Assembly: GCA_040119125.1 (NCBI GenBank)
Contig: JBEDTR010000016.1
Span: 402,182 to 466,181, forward strand
Length of the DNA stretch: 64,000 nt
Source: Pacificitalea sp040119125
GTDB taxonomy: Bacteria > Pseudomonadota > Alphaproteobacteria > Rhodobacterales > Rhodobacteraceae
Reading direction: 5' to 3'
Positions 8,134-17,653 of the stretch are shown here, piece by piece. The position numbers were made by a program, and so were the translations under genes. A model generated the notes under the pieces. The model was given only the letters and a program-made list of their open reading frames with translations, had not been told where the DNA came from and made no database searches. Each line of letters starts with the position of its first letter. Position 1 is the stretch's first letter.

Positions 8134-9393
8134 ATGAAGGATATGGACGAAAACATCGCCGGCCTGATGGCGGATATCGGGGCCGCTGCGCGCAGTGCCG
8201 CATCCGAGCTTGCCTTTGCGCCCTCCCAGTCGAAATCCGACGCGCTGGAACACGCCGCCGGCGTGATCTGGGACCGCCGCGACCTGCTGCTTGCTGCAAA
8301 TGCGACCGATATGGATTTTGGCGCGTCCAAGGGCCTGTCGAGTGCGATGATGGACCGGCTCCGCCTGACCGAAGAGCGGATCGAGGCGATGTGTGACAGC
8401 ATCCGTGCCGTCGCCCGTCAGAACGACCCTGTCGGCGAGACGATCGAAGAATGGGATCGTCCGTCTGGATTGAACATCCGCAAGGTCCGCACACCGCTGG
8501 GCGTCATCGGTGTGATCTATGAAAGCCGTCCCAATGTCACCGCCGATGCCGGGGCGCTGGCGCTGAAATCCGGCAATGCGGTGATCCTGCGCGGCGGCTC
8601 CGAAAGCTTCCATAGTGCGAAGGTCATCCATGAAGGTCTTGTGACAGGGCTCCGCCATGCGGGCCTGCCCGACGCCGCCATTCAGATCGTCCCGACCCGC
8701 GCACGCGAAGCCGTGTCGCTCATGCTGACTATGACCGATACGATTGACGTGATCGTCCCGCGCGGCGGCAAGGGGCTGGTCGGGCTGGTGCAGCGCGAAG
8801 CGCGTGTGCCGGTATTCGCCCATCTCGAAGGCATCTGTCACATCTACATCGACAAGGACGCCGATCCTGACAAGGCTCGCGCCGTGGTGGTCAATGCCAA
8901 AACCCGGCGCACTGGCATTTGCGGTGCCGCCGAATGCCTGTTGATCCATCGTGATCTGGCAAGGGGGCTCGGGCAGCAAATCCTCACCGATCTGATGGTC
9001 GAGGGCGTCGAGGTTCGTGCCGGTGATGGGTTGGACGGCTCAGTCGCGGCGACAGAAGCCGATTGGGGCACGGAATTTCTCGACAAGATCATCGCCGCGC
9101 GTCTGGTGGATGATGTCGATGACGCGATTGCCCATATCCGTCGCTATGGGTCGGGCCATACCGAGGCTGTATTGACCGAGGATGATGCCGTTGCCGAACG
9201 CTTCTTTGCGCGGCTCGACAGTGCGATCTTGATGCGCAACGCCTCCACCCAGTTTGCCGATGGCGGGGAATTCGGGATGGGAGCAGAGATCGGGATTGCC
9301 ACCGGCAAGATGCATGCCCGTGGCCCCGTAGGCGCGCGCGAATTGACCAGCTTCAAATATCTGGTGACCGGCGACGGCGCGATCCGCCGCTGA
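8134..9393 (+). CDS. proA: Glutamate-5-semialdehyde dehydrogenase (gamma-glutamyl phosphate reductase)
   Basis: NADPH-dependent reduction of gamma-glutamyl phosphate to glutamate semialdehyde, the second step of proline synthesis. It has full family length (419 residues) and an aldehyde-dehydrogenase fold. Family motifs include PLGVIGVIYESRPNVTAD, the GNAVILRGGSE turn, and the catalytic Cys region RTGICGAAECLLIH. The C-terminal EFGMGAEIGIATGKMHARGPVG is the ProA signature. proB is not adjacent downstream and not in the window. The start ATG follows a GGAGAG ribosome site. Confidence 0.96.
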   Translation: MKDMDENIAGLMADIGAAARSAASELAFAPSQSKSDALEHAAGVIWDRRDLLLAANATDMDFGASKGLSSAMMDRLRLTEERIEAMCDSIRAVARQNDPVGETIEEWDRPSGLNIRKVRTPLGVIGVIYESRPNVTADAGALALKSGNAVILRGGSESFHSAKVIHEGLVTGLRHAGLPDAAIQIVPTRAREAVSLMLTMTDTIDVIVPRGGKGLVGLVQREARVPVFAHLEGICHIYIDKDADPDKARAVVVNAKTRRTGICGAAECLLIHRDLARGLGQQILTDLMVEGVEVRAGDGLDGSVAATEADWGTEFLDKIIAARLVDDVDDAIAHIRRYGSGHTEAVLTEDDAVAERFFARLDSAILMRNASTQFADGGEFGMGAEIGIATGKMHARGPVGARELTSFKYLVTGDGAIRR

Positions 9394-9660
9394 TCGCCAC
9401 ACGATTTGCTGAAACAGGCGCGCGTCCGAACGAGCTTGGATCATCACGCGGATCGCCAGTATCGCCGATGCGGGTTGAGGGGTGACCGGGAATAGCGCGC
9501 TAAAACTCACAGCCATCTGGGCGTTGGAAAGCTCCGGCGTCCTGGCGACGCGCCAGCGCCCGAGTGCCTGAAACGCCCGGATCGCATCGCGCCCCCGGCA
9601 GTCGGATCAATCAGAACAGCACGTGACGGCGCGCCATAGGCTACCGCCCCGCGACCTGCC

Positions 9661-10395
9661 CTAAAATTTCAACGTCATGCCTTCACCGTCCCGCGTGGCG
9701 TGGAGATCGAGACCCTGTTCGCGCAGACGGTCACGCGCCAAGGCGAAATGCACGTCGCCAGCGCGGAGCCCGACCTGTGCCGGAGCGCCGCCGGGCGACA
9801 GCATCCGCCAAAGCTCGCTATCGATCCGCACCACCGGGCCTTCGGCGCGCAGATCCCAACCGTTTTCACCGGCTGGCCGCACCGTAATCTGCCCCCCCTT
9901 CGCCAACGCGGTTTCAAGACAGAGCACCAGCAGAAACGCGATCTGAACCGCTCCGCGCGGGCGGTCAGCTTCGAGTTGCCAATCCACGCGGATGCGCCCA
10001 CCCGTGTAAAGATCACTCAATATGCCGCGCAGCTCGGACCGTCCCAGCCGCTGCTCCTGCCCCGCCAACCCAAAGGCCACTCGAAAGAAGCGGATCCGCG
10101 CATTGGCCTGCAGCACCGAATCTCCGATCAGATCCAGCTCCGCAGAGCCACCGGGCATGGCCCGCCCACCAGCCATCGCCAGAAGCTCCAGCCCATTTCC
10201 GATCGCGCCCACCGGGCTGATCAGATCATGACAAATGCGCGATCCGACCAGCTGCGCCAAGGCGCCCGCCGATAAGGGGCCATCCGCTCCGGCGCCCTCG
10301 ACTTCAGGTGAGGCGGCAGGCTCAAATGACGGCAATCCCGCCGCTAATGCGGCGTGGTCAGCTCTCTCATGTGGCTGCGTTTGCGCATCCCCCAT
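9661..10395 (-). CDS. chpT: Histidine phosphotransferase ChpT
   Basis: In Caulobacter and relatives ChpT passes phosphate from the CckA kinase to CtrA and CpdR, controlling cell cycle or, in Rhodobacterales, motility and gene transfer. The protein has the dimerisation/phosphorylation helix with the acceptor His in RICHDLISPVGAIGNGLELL. The rest is a degenerate ATPase-like domain without N- or G-boxes, as expected for ChpT. The DUF3553 gene is divergent from it, a common arrangement in this family. I prefer the ATG at 10395; an upstream ATG at 10431 would add twelve charged residues. Confidence 0.85.
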   Translation of the reverse strand: MGDAQTQPHERADHAALAAGLPSFEPAASPEVEGAGADGPLSAGALAQLVGSRICHDLISPVGAIGNGLELLAMAGGRAMPGGSAELDLIGDSVLQANARIRFFRVAFGLAGQEQRLGRSELRGILSDLYTGGRIRVDWQLEADRPRGAVQIAFLLVLCLETALAKGGQITVRPAGENGWDLRAEGPVVRIDSELWRMLSPGGAPAQVGLRAGDVHFALARDRLREQGLDLHATRDGEGMTLKF

Positions 10396-10548
10396 GGTGT
10401 TCCTGTCCTTTCTTTCTGTCCGGTCGGCCATATGCCCCCCTTGGCCATCCTCGCCACGGCAAAGCCCCCGTGATCGCCCCCCATGGCCGGTTGCGAGCCC
10501 CGTCCTTGCGCGCTACGTCTAGCCGCACCGCAACGGAGCCGCGCCGTC

Positions 10549-10728
10549 ATGTCCGATCTCAATGCCATCCTGACGCCCGGAATGCTGGTACGTCATCCCA
10601 ATCAGCCCGATTGGGGTCTGGGGCAGGTCCAGTCCAATATCGGCGGCCGGATCACGGTGAACTTTGAGAATGCCGGCAAAATCGTGATCGCGGGTGCAAG
10701 GGTCGAACTTCAGCCGGTTTTCGAATGA
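10549..10728 (+). CDS. DUF3553 small protein
   Basis: This 59-residue protein carries the DUF3553 pattern: VRHPNQPDWGLGQVQS, then GGRITVNFENAGKIVI. The fold is likely a small beta-barrel, similar to the CarD/UvrD-tail type. The function is unknown, although the motif resembles tails that contact RNA polymerase. The ATG at 10549 has GGAG ten bases upstream. It is divergent from chpT. Confidence 0.85.
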   Translation: MSDLNAILTPGMLVRHPNQPDWGLGQVQSNIGGRITVNFENAGKIVIAGARVELQPVFE

Positions 10729-10741
10729 GCCCACAGCGCAT

Positions 10742-10757
10742 GTGATTTGAAAATCAC
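10742..10757. repeat. Perfect short inverted repeat downstream of the DUF3553 gene
   Basis: GTGATTT-GA-AAATCAC has seven pairs around two bases and lies 14 bases after the DUF3553 stop. No T-run follows, so it is more like an operator for the next gene than a terminator. The role is not established. Confidence 0.4.
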
Positions 10758-10911
10758 GCCTAATGATGAATAAATTATTAACGGCCGGTGGATTTCGGTC
10801 AAGTGCAGCCCTCCGCAGCACAGCCCCTTTTCGCGCGGGGATCGCTGCGCTACTCTAGGCGTAACCCTGACGCCATCGCGGGCCGGTCCGGGAAGCCGAG
10901 AGCAGATTGTC

Positions 10912-11487
10912 GTGACAGCCGATACCGAGATCCCGCCACGCCTTTGCGTCGCGCATGGCCCAGTTGCCCCGGCATTTCTGTTGGGCCTGATGCTGTCGGC
11001 CTGCACGGCCGCGCCCCCCGAGGTCACCCGCGTGGCCGAGCCAGACACGATCCTGACCCATGAAGACGGCCCGCCCGGCGCCCGCGAAGGCAGCTGCTGG
11101 GGCCGTGACCGCACGCCTGCCATTGTCGAAACGGTGACCGAACAGATCGTCGTTACCCCGGGCTCGACCGGCCCCGATGGTCGCCCGCAGCGCCAGCCGG
11201 TCTATCAGACCGAAACCCGCCAGCGCATCGTTGAGGAGCGGCGCGAGATCTGGTTCGAGACGCCCTGCACGACCGCATTGACGCCCGAATTTGTCGCCTC
11301 GCTGCAACGGGCGCTGATCGCGCGGCGCGCTTACGCCGGGCCGGTCAGTGGCCTGCTCGATCAGCCGACCCGCGCCGCAATCCGCGCCTATCAACGGCCT
11401 CTTGGGCTGAATAGCGGTGTGCTGGCACTCAGCACCGCGCGCGAACTGGGGCTGGCGGCCCATCAATTTACGGGCCCCGCCGGATAA
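10912..11487 (+). CDS. Lipoprotein with C-terminal peptidoglycan-binding domain
   Basis: A predicted lipoprotein of 191 residues. A hydrophobic segment ends in the lipobox LSAC at about residues 28-31. The middle is polar and rich in Glu/Thr. The C-terminal 75 residues have the PG_binding_1 pattern: LTPEFVASLQRALIARRAYAGPVSG, LDQPTRAAIRAYQR, and a closing LSTARELGL. It probably links the outer membrane or periplasm to the cell wall. The start is a GTG at 10912, 16 codons before the hydrophobic segment, and could be misplaced. Confidence 0.75.
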   Translation: MTADTEIPPRLCVAHGPVAPAFLLGLMLSACTAAPPEVTRVAEPDTILTHEDGPPGAREGSCWGRDRTPAIVETVTEQIVVTPGSTGPDGRPQRQPVYQTETRQRIVEERREIWFETPCTTALTPEFVASLQRALIARRAYAGPVSGLLDQPTRAAIRAYQRPLGLNSGVLALSTARELGLAAHQFTGPAG

Positions 11488-11765
11488 CTCACAACCGACG
11501 CGAACGACAATTTCCCCGCACCTGCGGCACCCTGCCACAGGTGTTGCGCGGGGGTGCAAGGGTTCCCATCGATCACGCCACCTTGACCTGACGCCGCTCT
11601 GCCCCAGTATTTCCAAGTGACGGAACGTCGCGTGTCAGGGACCGGACGGATATATGCGCTCAGCGCGGTGTCTAATTCTTTGAAACGCTGCACATTTCGC
11701 GGAACCCGGGAAAGTTCCCGTCCGTTCCCTCACCACACGGTAATTTCATACGGAAGGCAGAGCAC

Positions 11766-14378
11766 ATGGCGACCACGTCCCCACACGGCTCCGAACCGCC
11801 CCGCAAAGGGCTTTCATATTGGTGGTCGATCCTACTTGGGATCGTCTTTGCGGCTTTGGGCCTCGTGCTTGCGGCGGGCGGGGTCTGGCTCGTCGCGCTC
11901 GGCGGGTCATGGTATTATGTCTGCGCCGGGGCGGGTCTGCTGATTTCCGGCATCCTGCTCTTTGGCGTCAATATCGGCGGCTTCTGGGTCTATCTGTTGA
12001 CCTGGATCGGCACGCTCGTTTGGGCGTTCTGGGAAGTTGGCGCCGATCTATGGCCGCTTGTGCCCCGCATTGTTGCGCCAACGGTCTTGTTGATCGCGCT
12101 GATCTTTGCCCTGCCCGCCCTGCGCCGCCGTCGTCAGGCCGGGGTGCTTGCCGGGTTTGCCGCTCTGCTGGGGGCTGGACTGGTGCTCAGCCCCGCGCCC
12201 TCCGCCATGGCGCAAGTCGCGACCATCGTGGAAGAACCGCAGGACACGCCCGCTGCGGACCCCACAGTCGAAGGTGACACTGAAACCGAGACCGACACGG
12301 TCGAGGATGCACCTGACACGCTGAACGATGCCGCGCCCGCTGACGCACCTGCTGACGAGGAAATGACCCCGTCGACCGAGGCGGAGCCCGCAGCCGAGGC
12401 TGACGCCGATGCCCCCGCCATTTCGGTCGAGGAACGTCAGGCCGCACGTCCGCAAGCCAGCCGTGACGCGCAGCGCCCGCTGGAATCCGGTCCCGATTGG
12501 CCCGCCTATGGCGCCACTGAATCCGCCACGCGCTATTCGCCGCTGTCCCAGATCACCGTCGAAAACGTGGGTGAGCTGGAAGAAGCATGGCGCATCAACA
12601 CCGGCGATATGCCGGCTGGCGAGGCGTCGGACAAATACTCCCCCGAGAACACCCCGATCAAGGTCGGCAACAGCCTGTTCATGTGCACGGCGATGAACAT
12701 CATGCTGTCGCTCGATCCGGCCACCGGTAAGGAGAAATGGCGCTACGACCCGCAGGTTTCCCCCGATGCGATCCCTTATGGCGCGACCTGCCGGGGTGTC
12801 ACGTATTACGCCGATCCCGAGGCCGAGCCCGACACGCTATGTGCGGCGCGGGTTGTGCAAGGCACGCTTGATGCGCGTCTGATCGCGGTCGATGCCGAAA
12901 CCGGCCAGCTTTGCCCCGACTTCGGGCAGGAAGGCATGGTCGATCTGAACGAAGGCATCGGTGAGACCGTGCCCGGCTGGTATGCCGTGTCCTCCCCGCC
13001 TGTGCTGGTGCGCGGCGTGCTGGTCACAGGCGCACAGGTTAAGGACGGTCAGGCCGAGAACGCGCCCTCCGGCGTGGTGCGCGGCTATGATGCCGTATCC
13101 GGCGAACTGGTCTGGGCTTGGGACATGGGCGCACCTGAGCGCACCGGAGCCCCTGCCGAGGGTGAGGTTTATACCCGTGGCACGCCCAACATGTGGACCA
13201 TCGCCGCGACGGACGAAGAGCTGGGCTATGTCTATCTGCCGATGGGCAACAGCTCGGTCGATTACTTCGGTGGCAATCGCGAGGAGTTCGAGAACGAATA
13301 TTCGACCGCCCTCGTCGCCATTGATGCCACCACGGGTGAGGTCGCGTGGCATTTCCAGACCGTTCATTACGATGTCTGGGATTATGACCTTGGCTCGCAA
13401 CCGACGCTGATCGATATGCCGGATGGCACACGCGCGGTGATCCTGCCGTCCAAGCAAGGGCAGATCTATGTTCTGAACGCCGAAACCGGTGAAAGCCTGT
13501 TCCCGGTCGAAGAACGCGAAGTCCCCACCACCGGCGGCGTCGAGGATGGCGCCTATTCCCCGACCCAGCCTTATTCCGGCTATGCCTCGCTTGCGAAGCC
13601 TCGGCTGGAGGAGAAGGACATGTGGGGCATGAGCCCCATCGATCAGCTGTGGTGCCGCATCCAGTTCCGCCGTGCCAACTATCAGGGGGAATACACCCCG
13701 CCCTCCGCCGACCGCCCGTGGATCCAGTATCCCGGCTATAACGGCGGCTCTGACTGGGGCTCGATCGCGGTTGACCCCGAGCGCGGCATCATCATCGCCA
13801 ATTACAACGATATGCCCAACTTCAACCAGCTGATCCCACGGGACAAAGCCGATGAGATGGGCCTGCGCCCGATCAACGAAGGCGGCACACCGCCCTCGGC
13901 CGAAGGTGCCGGTGATCCGCAGACGGGATCGCCCTATGCGATCAACGTGAATGCGGGCTGGCGTCTGGGCACGACTGGCATGCTGTGCAAAGAGCCGCCC
14001 TATGGCTGGATCCGGGGCATCGACCTCGCCACGGGTGAAACCCTCTGGGATCAACCCTTGGGCAGCGCGGTGAATAACGGGCCGTTCGGCATTCCGTCGA
14101 TGCTGCCGGTGACCATCGGCACGCCCAATAATGGCGGTCCGATCATCACTGCGGGCGGTGTGGCCTTTGTCGCCGCAACCACCGACAACCGCTTCCGTGC
14201 CTTCAACGTGGAGACGGGCGAGGAGCTGTGGCAGGCGGAGCTTCCCGGTGGCGGGCAGACCACGCCCATCACCTATGAGGCCGATGGCCGGCAATATGTC
14301 GTCATCGCCCCCGGCGGCCATCACTTCATGGAAACGCCGGTCTCGGATGCCGTGATCGCCTACGCCCTGCCGCAGTGA
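11766..14378 (+). CDS. gcd: Membrane-bound PQQ-dependent glucose/quinate/shikimate dehydrogenase family
   Basis: Quinoprotein that oxidises an aldose or polyol in the periplasm and passes electrons to ubiquinone. The N-terminal 140 residues hold about four to five membrane helices. A linker of roughly 80 residues rich in Ala, Asp, Glu and Thr follows (about 155-240). The eight-bladed propeller then starts with WPAYGATESATRYSPLSQI and includes WDYDLGSQPTLID and GGSDWGSIAVDP. Glucose is the usual substrate, but quinate/shikimate relatives share this architecture. A gluconokinase gene 3.3 kb downstream on the other strand supports glucose. An inverted repeat CGGGAA-AG-TTCCCG (11707-11720) lies in the upstream region. 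PQQ synthesis genes are not in the window. Confidence 0.88.
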   Translation: MATTSPHGSEPPRKGLSYWWSILLGIVFAALGLVLAAGGVWLVALGGSWYYVCAGAGLLISGILLFGVNIGGFWVYLLTWIGTLVWAFWEVGADLWPLVPRIVAPTVLLIALIFALPALRRRRQAGVLAGFAALLGAGLVLSPAPSAMAQVATIVEEPQDTPAADPTVEGDTETETDTVEDAPDTLNDAAPADAPADEEMTPSTEAEPAAEADADAPAISVEERQAARPQASRDAQRPLESGPDWPAYGATESATRYSPLSQITVENVGELEEAWRINTGDMPAGEASDKYSPENTPIKVGNSLFMCTAMNIMLSLDPATGKEKWRYDPQVSPDAIPYGATCRGVTYYADPEAEPDTLCAARVVQGTLDARLIAVDAETGQLCPDFGQEGMVDLNEGIGETVPGWYAVSSPPVLVRGVLVTGAQVKDGQAENAPSGVVRGYDAVSGELVWAWDMGAPERTGAPAEGEVYTRGTPNMWTIAATDEELGYVYLPMGNSSVDYFGGNREEFENEYSTALVAIDATTGEVAWHFQTVHYDVWDYDLGSQPTLIDMPDGTRAVILPSKQGQIYVLNAETGESLFPVEEREVPTTGGVEDGAYSPTQPYSGYASLAKPRLEEKDMWGMSPIDQLWCRIQFRRANYQGEYTPPSADRPWIQYPGYNGGSDWGSIAVDPERGIIIANYNDMPNFNQLIPRDKADEMGLRPINEGGTPPSAEGAGDPQTGSPYAINVNAGWRLGTTGMLCKEPPYGWIRGIDLATGETLWDQPLGSAVNNGPFGIPSMLPVTIGTPNNGGPIITAGGVAFVAATTDNRFRAFNVETGEELWQAELPGGGQTTPITYEADGRQYVVIAPGGHHFMETPVSDAVIAYALPQ

Positions 14379-14409
14379 TCCACGCGTCCACGCGTTAACC
14401 TGCGATTCT

Positions 14410-14441
14410 AAAGCCCCCGCGCCCCGGCGCGGGGGCTTTTT
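14410..14441 (+). terminator. Rho-independent terminator of the PQQ dehydrogenase gene
   Basis: A 13-bp perfect GC-rich stem (14410-14422 with 14427-14439) with a four-base loop is followed by further T residues. Confidence 0.9.
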
Positions 14442-14575
14442 CATATGCCCCACCCTATCCGATCAGGCCCGCCGCGCCCCCGCGTGTCCCGCCAGCGGCA
14501 CATGGTGCAATCGCGGCCATCAGGGGTTCAGCCTGCCCGCCAGCCGGTCTAGACCATGCGCGAAGCGACTACCGG

Positions 14576-15349
14576 ATGCCTCCTTCCATGACTGAAATTC
14601 CCTTTGCCCTGATCGGGCTTGCCGCCTTCATGGTCGGCCTGTCGAAAGGCGGGCTGGTCTCGATTTCCTCGCTGGCGGTGCCGCTGCTGGCGATCTGGAT
14701 CGACCCGATCACCGCCGCCGCTCTGTTGCTGCCGATCTATCTGATCTCCGACGCTGTTGGCGTCTGGCTCTACCGGCGCGACTATTCCGCATGGAACCTC
14801 AAGCTGCTGATCCCCGCAGGTTTCGCCGGTGTCATCCTTGGCACAATGCTGGAGCCGGTTGTGCCAAGTTCGGTCTTCACCATTGCCGTCGGCCTGATCG
14901 GGCTCGCCTATTGTTTGCGGGCATGGTTCATCACGGGCCGCGATGGCCCGGCGCGGGCTGCCGATGTGCCGCGCGGCATTTTCTGGGGTGTGCTGACGGG
15001 GATGGCGAGCTTCATCTCCCATTCCGGCGGCCCGCCATGGCAGACCTATGTGCTTCCGCAGAAACTGCCGAAACTGGTCTTTGCGGGGACCACGACCATC
15101 GCCTTTGCCGCCATCAACCTCGCCAAAGTGCCCGCCTATCTCAGCGTCGGCGCGCTGTCGCATGTGGATTGGCAATTGACCAGCTTGCTCGCCGTGGCGG
15201 GCATATTCGGCACGGTATGCGGCCGCTGGGCCGCGCGCGCGGTCAGTGACCAGCACTACCTGAACCTGATCCAGGGCCTGCTATTCGTGCTGTCCATTCG
15301 GCTGATCTGGCAGGGTGGACGGGATCTGGCGGCGCTTGCATTTGGCTAG
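14576..15349 (+). CDS. TauE/SafE family permease
   Basis: Integral membrane protein of 257 residues with about seven to eight hydrophobic segments. It has the family features: an N-terminal LAAFMVGLSKGGLVSISSLAVPLL helix and a mid-protein FISHSGGPPWQTYVLPQKLP loop. TauE/SafE proteins export or import sulfite, sulfonates or organic acids. Nothing nearby points to sulfur metabolism, so the substrate is open. A second Met at 14588 is an alternative start; neither has a strong ribosome site. It ends convergently with the MFS gene. Confidence 0.85.
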   Translation: MPPSMTEIPFALIGLAAFMVGLSKGGLVSISSLAVPLLAIWIDPITAAALLLPIYLISDAVGVWLYRRDYSAWNLKLLIPAGFAGVILGTMLEPVVPSSVFTIAVGLIGLAYCLRAWFITGRDGPARAADVPRGIFWGVLTGMASFISHSGGPPWQTYVLPQKLPKLVFAGTTTIAFAAINLAKVPAYLSVGALSHVDWQLTSLLAVAGIFGTVCGRWAARAVSDQHYLNLIQGLLFVLSIRLIWQGGRDLAALAFG

Positions 15350-15366
15350 GCCGCAGGCGATCCCCC

Positions 15367-16671
15367 CTAGGTCTGGCGCCGGGCAGCCATGCTCCGCGCC
15401 AGCCACAGGGTCAACCCGACCGTCACCGCCATCATCCCCGCCACACACCATGACGCGACCCACCATCCCGGCACGCGCGTCAGGACCAAACCGGCAAGGA
15501 TCGGGCCGCTGACCTGACCCAGCCCCGCGCCCTGATAGAACAGCCCCGACAGCAGCGGCGCATCCGACGGCCGCTTTGCCAGCAGCGGGATCGAGCCCCA
15601 GATCGCCGCAGGCGGCACGCCCGCACCAATGCCGAACCCGAAAACACCGCTCAGCCGCAGCCAGTCCGGGGCACCTTGCGCCGTCACCATCAGCGCTGAA
15701 ATACCAATGACGATCACCGCGCCGGCAATCATGAGCGGCATGTTCCAGCCGCGATCGATCATACGCCCGGTGGCGACGTTCATCGGCAACATGCACAGCA
15801 TCGCCAGCATCACCGTCAACCCGGCGCGCGACGGCGTCAGCCCCATGTCATCCACCAGCATCGTTGGCAGAAAACTCATTAAAATCATGTTTCCCGCTGA
15901 AAACCCCACAAAGACCGCCGCGACCAGAAGCTCCGTCTGGCGCAGCACAGTCCGGGCGGATATCGGGGCCGGACCGGTCGCGCGCGCTGGCGCGACCTTT
16001 GCCTGCCCTCTGGCCTCTCTATCCTGCATGGCGGTCACTGTCCGCACCCGCCACAGCGTCATCAGCGCCAAGGCCGGCGCCGCGGCGCATAGGACAAAAA
16101 ACCAGCGCCACCCCAAGGGATCGAGGCTCAGCGCCGCCAAGGCCATCGCCGTCGCCACCCCGCCCGGCAACCACATGGCCCAGATCCCCATCACCGCCGA
16201 AGAGTTTCCCGGCCCGGTCGCCGCGCGAATGACGGCAGGCAACGCGGTGGTGCATAGTGCAAAGCCAACAGCTTCGATCAACCGCGTCGCTATCAGGGAC
16301 GGAGCGCCCCCGGCCAACGCGCCCCCCAGCCCGGCCACGACGATCAGTGCCAACCCGGTCAAAGCCGCGCGACGCGGACCAACCCGGCGGCTGACCATGC
16401 CAAAGCCGAAGCCTGCCAGCGCCGCGACCACACTGATCAGCGACACATAGGCCGCAAGCACCGACACCCCGCTGCCGAATTCGGCCCGGATCAGCGGCAG
16501 CGCGGCAGAGGCCTTGCCCACCTGCACCGCTGCCGCCATACCGCAGCAGGTTGCAATCCAGATCATGGGCCAATCGGTGCTGCGCGGCCGCGAGGCCGCT
16601 GCGGCTGGACTGTCCTGTGCAAAACTTTGCAAACCGCTTTGCAAACCCTCATGCCCGGCATGGTCGCTCAC
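15367..16671 (-). CDS. MFS transporter, coupled to the FAH gene
   Basis: Major facilitator with twelve predicted hydrophobic segments in 434 residues. The signature-like loop GMVSRRVGPRRAALTG is between helices 2 and 3. A GTG start at 16671 overlaps the TGA of the FAH hydrolase gene by four bases (GTGA), a clear sign of translational coupling; longer N-termini would extend into the hydrolase coding sequence. The pairing suggests uptake or export of the hydrolase substrate or product, probably an acidic catabolic intermediate. This is inference, since no substrate can be read from the sequence. Confidence 0.85.
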   Translation of the reverse strand: MSDHAGHEGLQSGLQSFAQDSPAAAASRPRSTDWPMIWIATCCGMAAAVQVGKASAALPLIRAEFGSGVSVLAAYVSLISVVAALAGFGFGMVSRRVGPRRAALTGLALIVVAGLGGALAGGAPSLIATRLIEAVGFALCTTALPAVIRAATGPGNSSAVMGIWAMWLPGGVATAMALAALSLDPLGWRWFFVLCAAAPALALMTLWRVRTVTAMQDREARGQAKVAPARATGPAPISARTVLRQTELLVAAVFVGFSAGNMILMSFLPTMLVDDMGLTPSRAGLTVMLAMLCMLPMNVATGRMIDRGWNMPLMIAGAVIVIGISALMVTAQGAPDWLRLSGVFGFGIGAGVPPAAIWGSIPLLAKRPSDAPLLSGLFYQGAGLGQVSGPILAGLVLTRVPGWWVASWCVAGMMAVTVGLTLWLARSMAARRQT

Positions 16672-17513
16672 TGGTCGGCCATCACGGTTTGCTCTTGATG
16701 CCCAAGCCCGTCGATTTCCAGTCGCATCACATCCCCGTTCTGCAACCACACTTGCGGCGACATTCCCATCCCCACCCCCGGAGGCGTACCGGTGGTGATG
16801 ATATCTCCGGGCTCCAACGTCATGAATTGGCTCAGATAATGCACCAGATGCGCGATGCCGAAGATCAGTGTTGCGGAGGATCCGTCCTGCCGCCGCTCGC
16901 CGTTCACATCAAGTCGCATACCCAGATCTTGCGGGTCGGCCACCTCATCTGCCGTCACCAGCCACGGACCGATCGGGGCGAATGTGTCGTGGCTTTTGCC
17001 CTTGGTCCACTGCCCCTTACGTTCGGCCTGCCAACTGCGTTCGGAGACATCATTCACGATTGTATATCCCGCGACATGGCTCAGCGCGTCAGCTTCGCTC
17101 ACCCGCCGCGCACGGGTGCCGATCACCACACCCAACTCAACCTCCCAGTCCAGCTTCTCGGCGTGGTCGGGGCGTAGGACCGGGTCATAAGGCCCTGATA
17201 TCGCTGAGGTTGCCTTCATGAAGGTGATCGGTTCAGAGGGGATCGCCATGCCGGTTTCAGCGGCGTGATCGGAATAGTTCAGCCCAATGCCAATCAGCTT
17301 GCCCACCTGCGCGACACACGGCCCGATGCGCGGGGAGCCCGCGACCTGTGGCAATGTCGACGGATCAAGGGCGCGCAACCGCTCCAGGCTCTCTGCGCCG
17401 AGCACCGCGCCGGTAAGGTCCGGAAGCTCGCCCGACAGATCGCGCAAGACGCCGTCCTGATCCAGCATCCCCGGCTTCTCCGCGCCGCGTTCACCATATC
17501 GCAAAAGCTTCAT
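16668..17513 (-). CDS. Fumarylacetoacetate hydrolase (FAH) family protein
   Basis: FAH-fold enzyme of 281 residues. Members hydrolyse, hydrate or decarboxylate 2-oxo acids in sugar and aromatic catabolism, e.g. ureidoglycolate lyase-like or 2-keto-3-deoxy acid enzymes. Visible motifs: GLNYSDHAAETG, then the metal-binding acidic segment DWEVELGVVIG, the GYTIVNDVSERSWQ stretch, and TGTPPGVGMG near the C-terminus. The second ATG (17513) is the start because GGGAGG lies six bases upstream; the first ATG abuts it. It forms a tight operon with the MFS transporter. Confidence 0.9.
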   Translation of the reverse strand: MKLLRYGERGAEKPGMLDQDGVLRDLSGELPDLTGAVLGAESLERLRALDPSTLPQVAGSPRIGPCVAQVGKLIGIGLNYSDHAAETGMAIPSEPITFMKATSAISGPYDPVLRPDHAEKLDWEVELGVVIGTRARRVSEADALSHVAGYTIVNDVSERSWQAERKGQWTKGKSHDTFAPIGPWLVTADEVADPQDLGMRLDVNGERRQDGSSATLIFGIAHLVHYLSQFMTLEPGDIITTGTPPGVGMGMSPQVWLQNGDVMRLEIDGLGHQEQTVMADQ

Positions 17514-17653
17514 GACCATCCTCCCAAAAATTAGCTGCTCGAGTCATAGACTGAGCGAAGGGGAACGGAAAGGGGCTGGCGAACGGACAGGGCCGCCGAG
17601 GGAGGCGCTAAATCGTCCTTCACGAACAACGAATTATAGGAGAAACTTAAGGT

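Noticed and set aside
13165..13190. TTTATACCCGTGGCAC in the PQQ dehydrogenase gene, resembling the acnA/icd motif
   Set aside because: It lies deep in coding sequence, the spacing is shifted by one base and the first half is changed, so it is probably chance.
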